Assembly (NCBI GenBank): GCA_927911515.1
Contig: CAKMQH010000327.1
Coordinates: 1-5,215 of the forward strand
Source of the DNA: an uncultured Neisseria sp.
Lineage (GTDB): Bacteria > Pseudomonadota > Gammaproteobacteria > Burkholderiales > Neisseriaceae
DNA: 5,215 nt
Direction of reading: 5' to 3'
The notes under the pieces were generated by a model. The model ran no database searches. It saw only the letters and a list, made by a program, of their open reading frames with translations, and was not told where the DNA came from. This document shows positions 5,163 through 5,215 of the stretch, one piece after another. The translations under genes and the position numbers were made by a program. Position 1 is the stretch's first letter. Each line of letters opens with the position of its first letter.

Positions 5163-5194
5163 AAGCTGCCTGAAAAACAAAAAAGCCGTCTGAA
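5163..5194 (+). repeat. two tandem uptake words behind the LysR gene
   Basis: AAGCTGCCTGAA (5163-5174, one base from the Simonsiella-type dialect) and AAGCCGTCTGAA (5183-5194, exact 10-base core) stand in the same orientation, so they do not form a hairpin with each other. No T-tract terminator is visible before the window ends at 5215. Confidence 0.7.
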
Positions 5195-5215
5195 AACCTA
5201 AATTCCGGGTTTCGA

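Overview
The window looks like a chromosomal piece of a Neisseriaceae bacterium, probably an oral or nasopharyngeal Neisseria or a close relative. The flanks carry neisserial DNA uptake sequences (GCCGTCTGAA core) in several dialects: AG-DUS at 319 and 4518, ATGCCGTCTGAA on the minus strand at 2982-2993, and AGGCAGCCTGAA at 4999. The IS5-family transposase fragment at the left edge closely resembles transposases I know from Neisseria. No species can be fixed from the sequence alone.

Layout. Positions 1-250 hold a frameshifted IS5-family transposase fragment (minus strand) that runs off the window. About 337-591 is the 3' end of an unrecognised plus-strand gene. At 593-2531 there is a compact block with four exact Pasteurellaceae uptake signals (AAGTGCGGT) and no neisserial DUS that I could find. 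It contains an intact KefB/KefC-type K+/H+ antiporter gene (663-2426, minus) with its own promoter. Just upstream of the antiporter is a decayed metallo-beta-lactamase-fold gene (2546-2993, minus) that has lost its N-terminal half at a DUS and its C-terminal frame by an indel. This block looks like DNA acquired from a Haemophilus/Aggregatibacter-like donor. A short spacer full of DUS palindromes (2981-3084) marks the return to neisserial sequence.

The right part is a divergent pair. A luciferase-like flavin-dependent monooxygenase gene (3094-4059, minus) faces a LysR-type regulator (4240-5140, plus) across a 180-base intergenic region. That region holds a candidate regulator-binding dyad over the -35 position of the monooxygenase promoter and a REPIN-like pair of inverted hairpins in front of the regulator. 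The LysR gene is broken by one extra A in a seven-A run at 4730-4736. Removing one A restores a normal 299-residue protein. The pair probably formed a regulator-target unit that responds to an unknown small molecule.

No clear new multi-gene system is visible. The most notable points are the two-dialect uptake-sequence mosaic, the LysR homopolymer frameshift, the accidental open-frame fusion of the MBL remnant to the antiporter, and the REPIN-like element.
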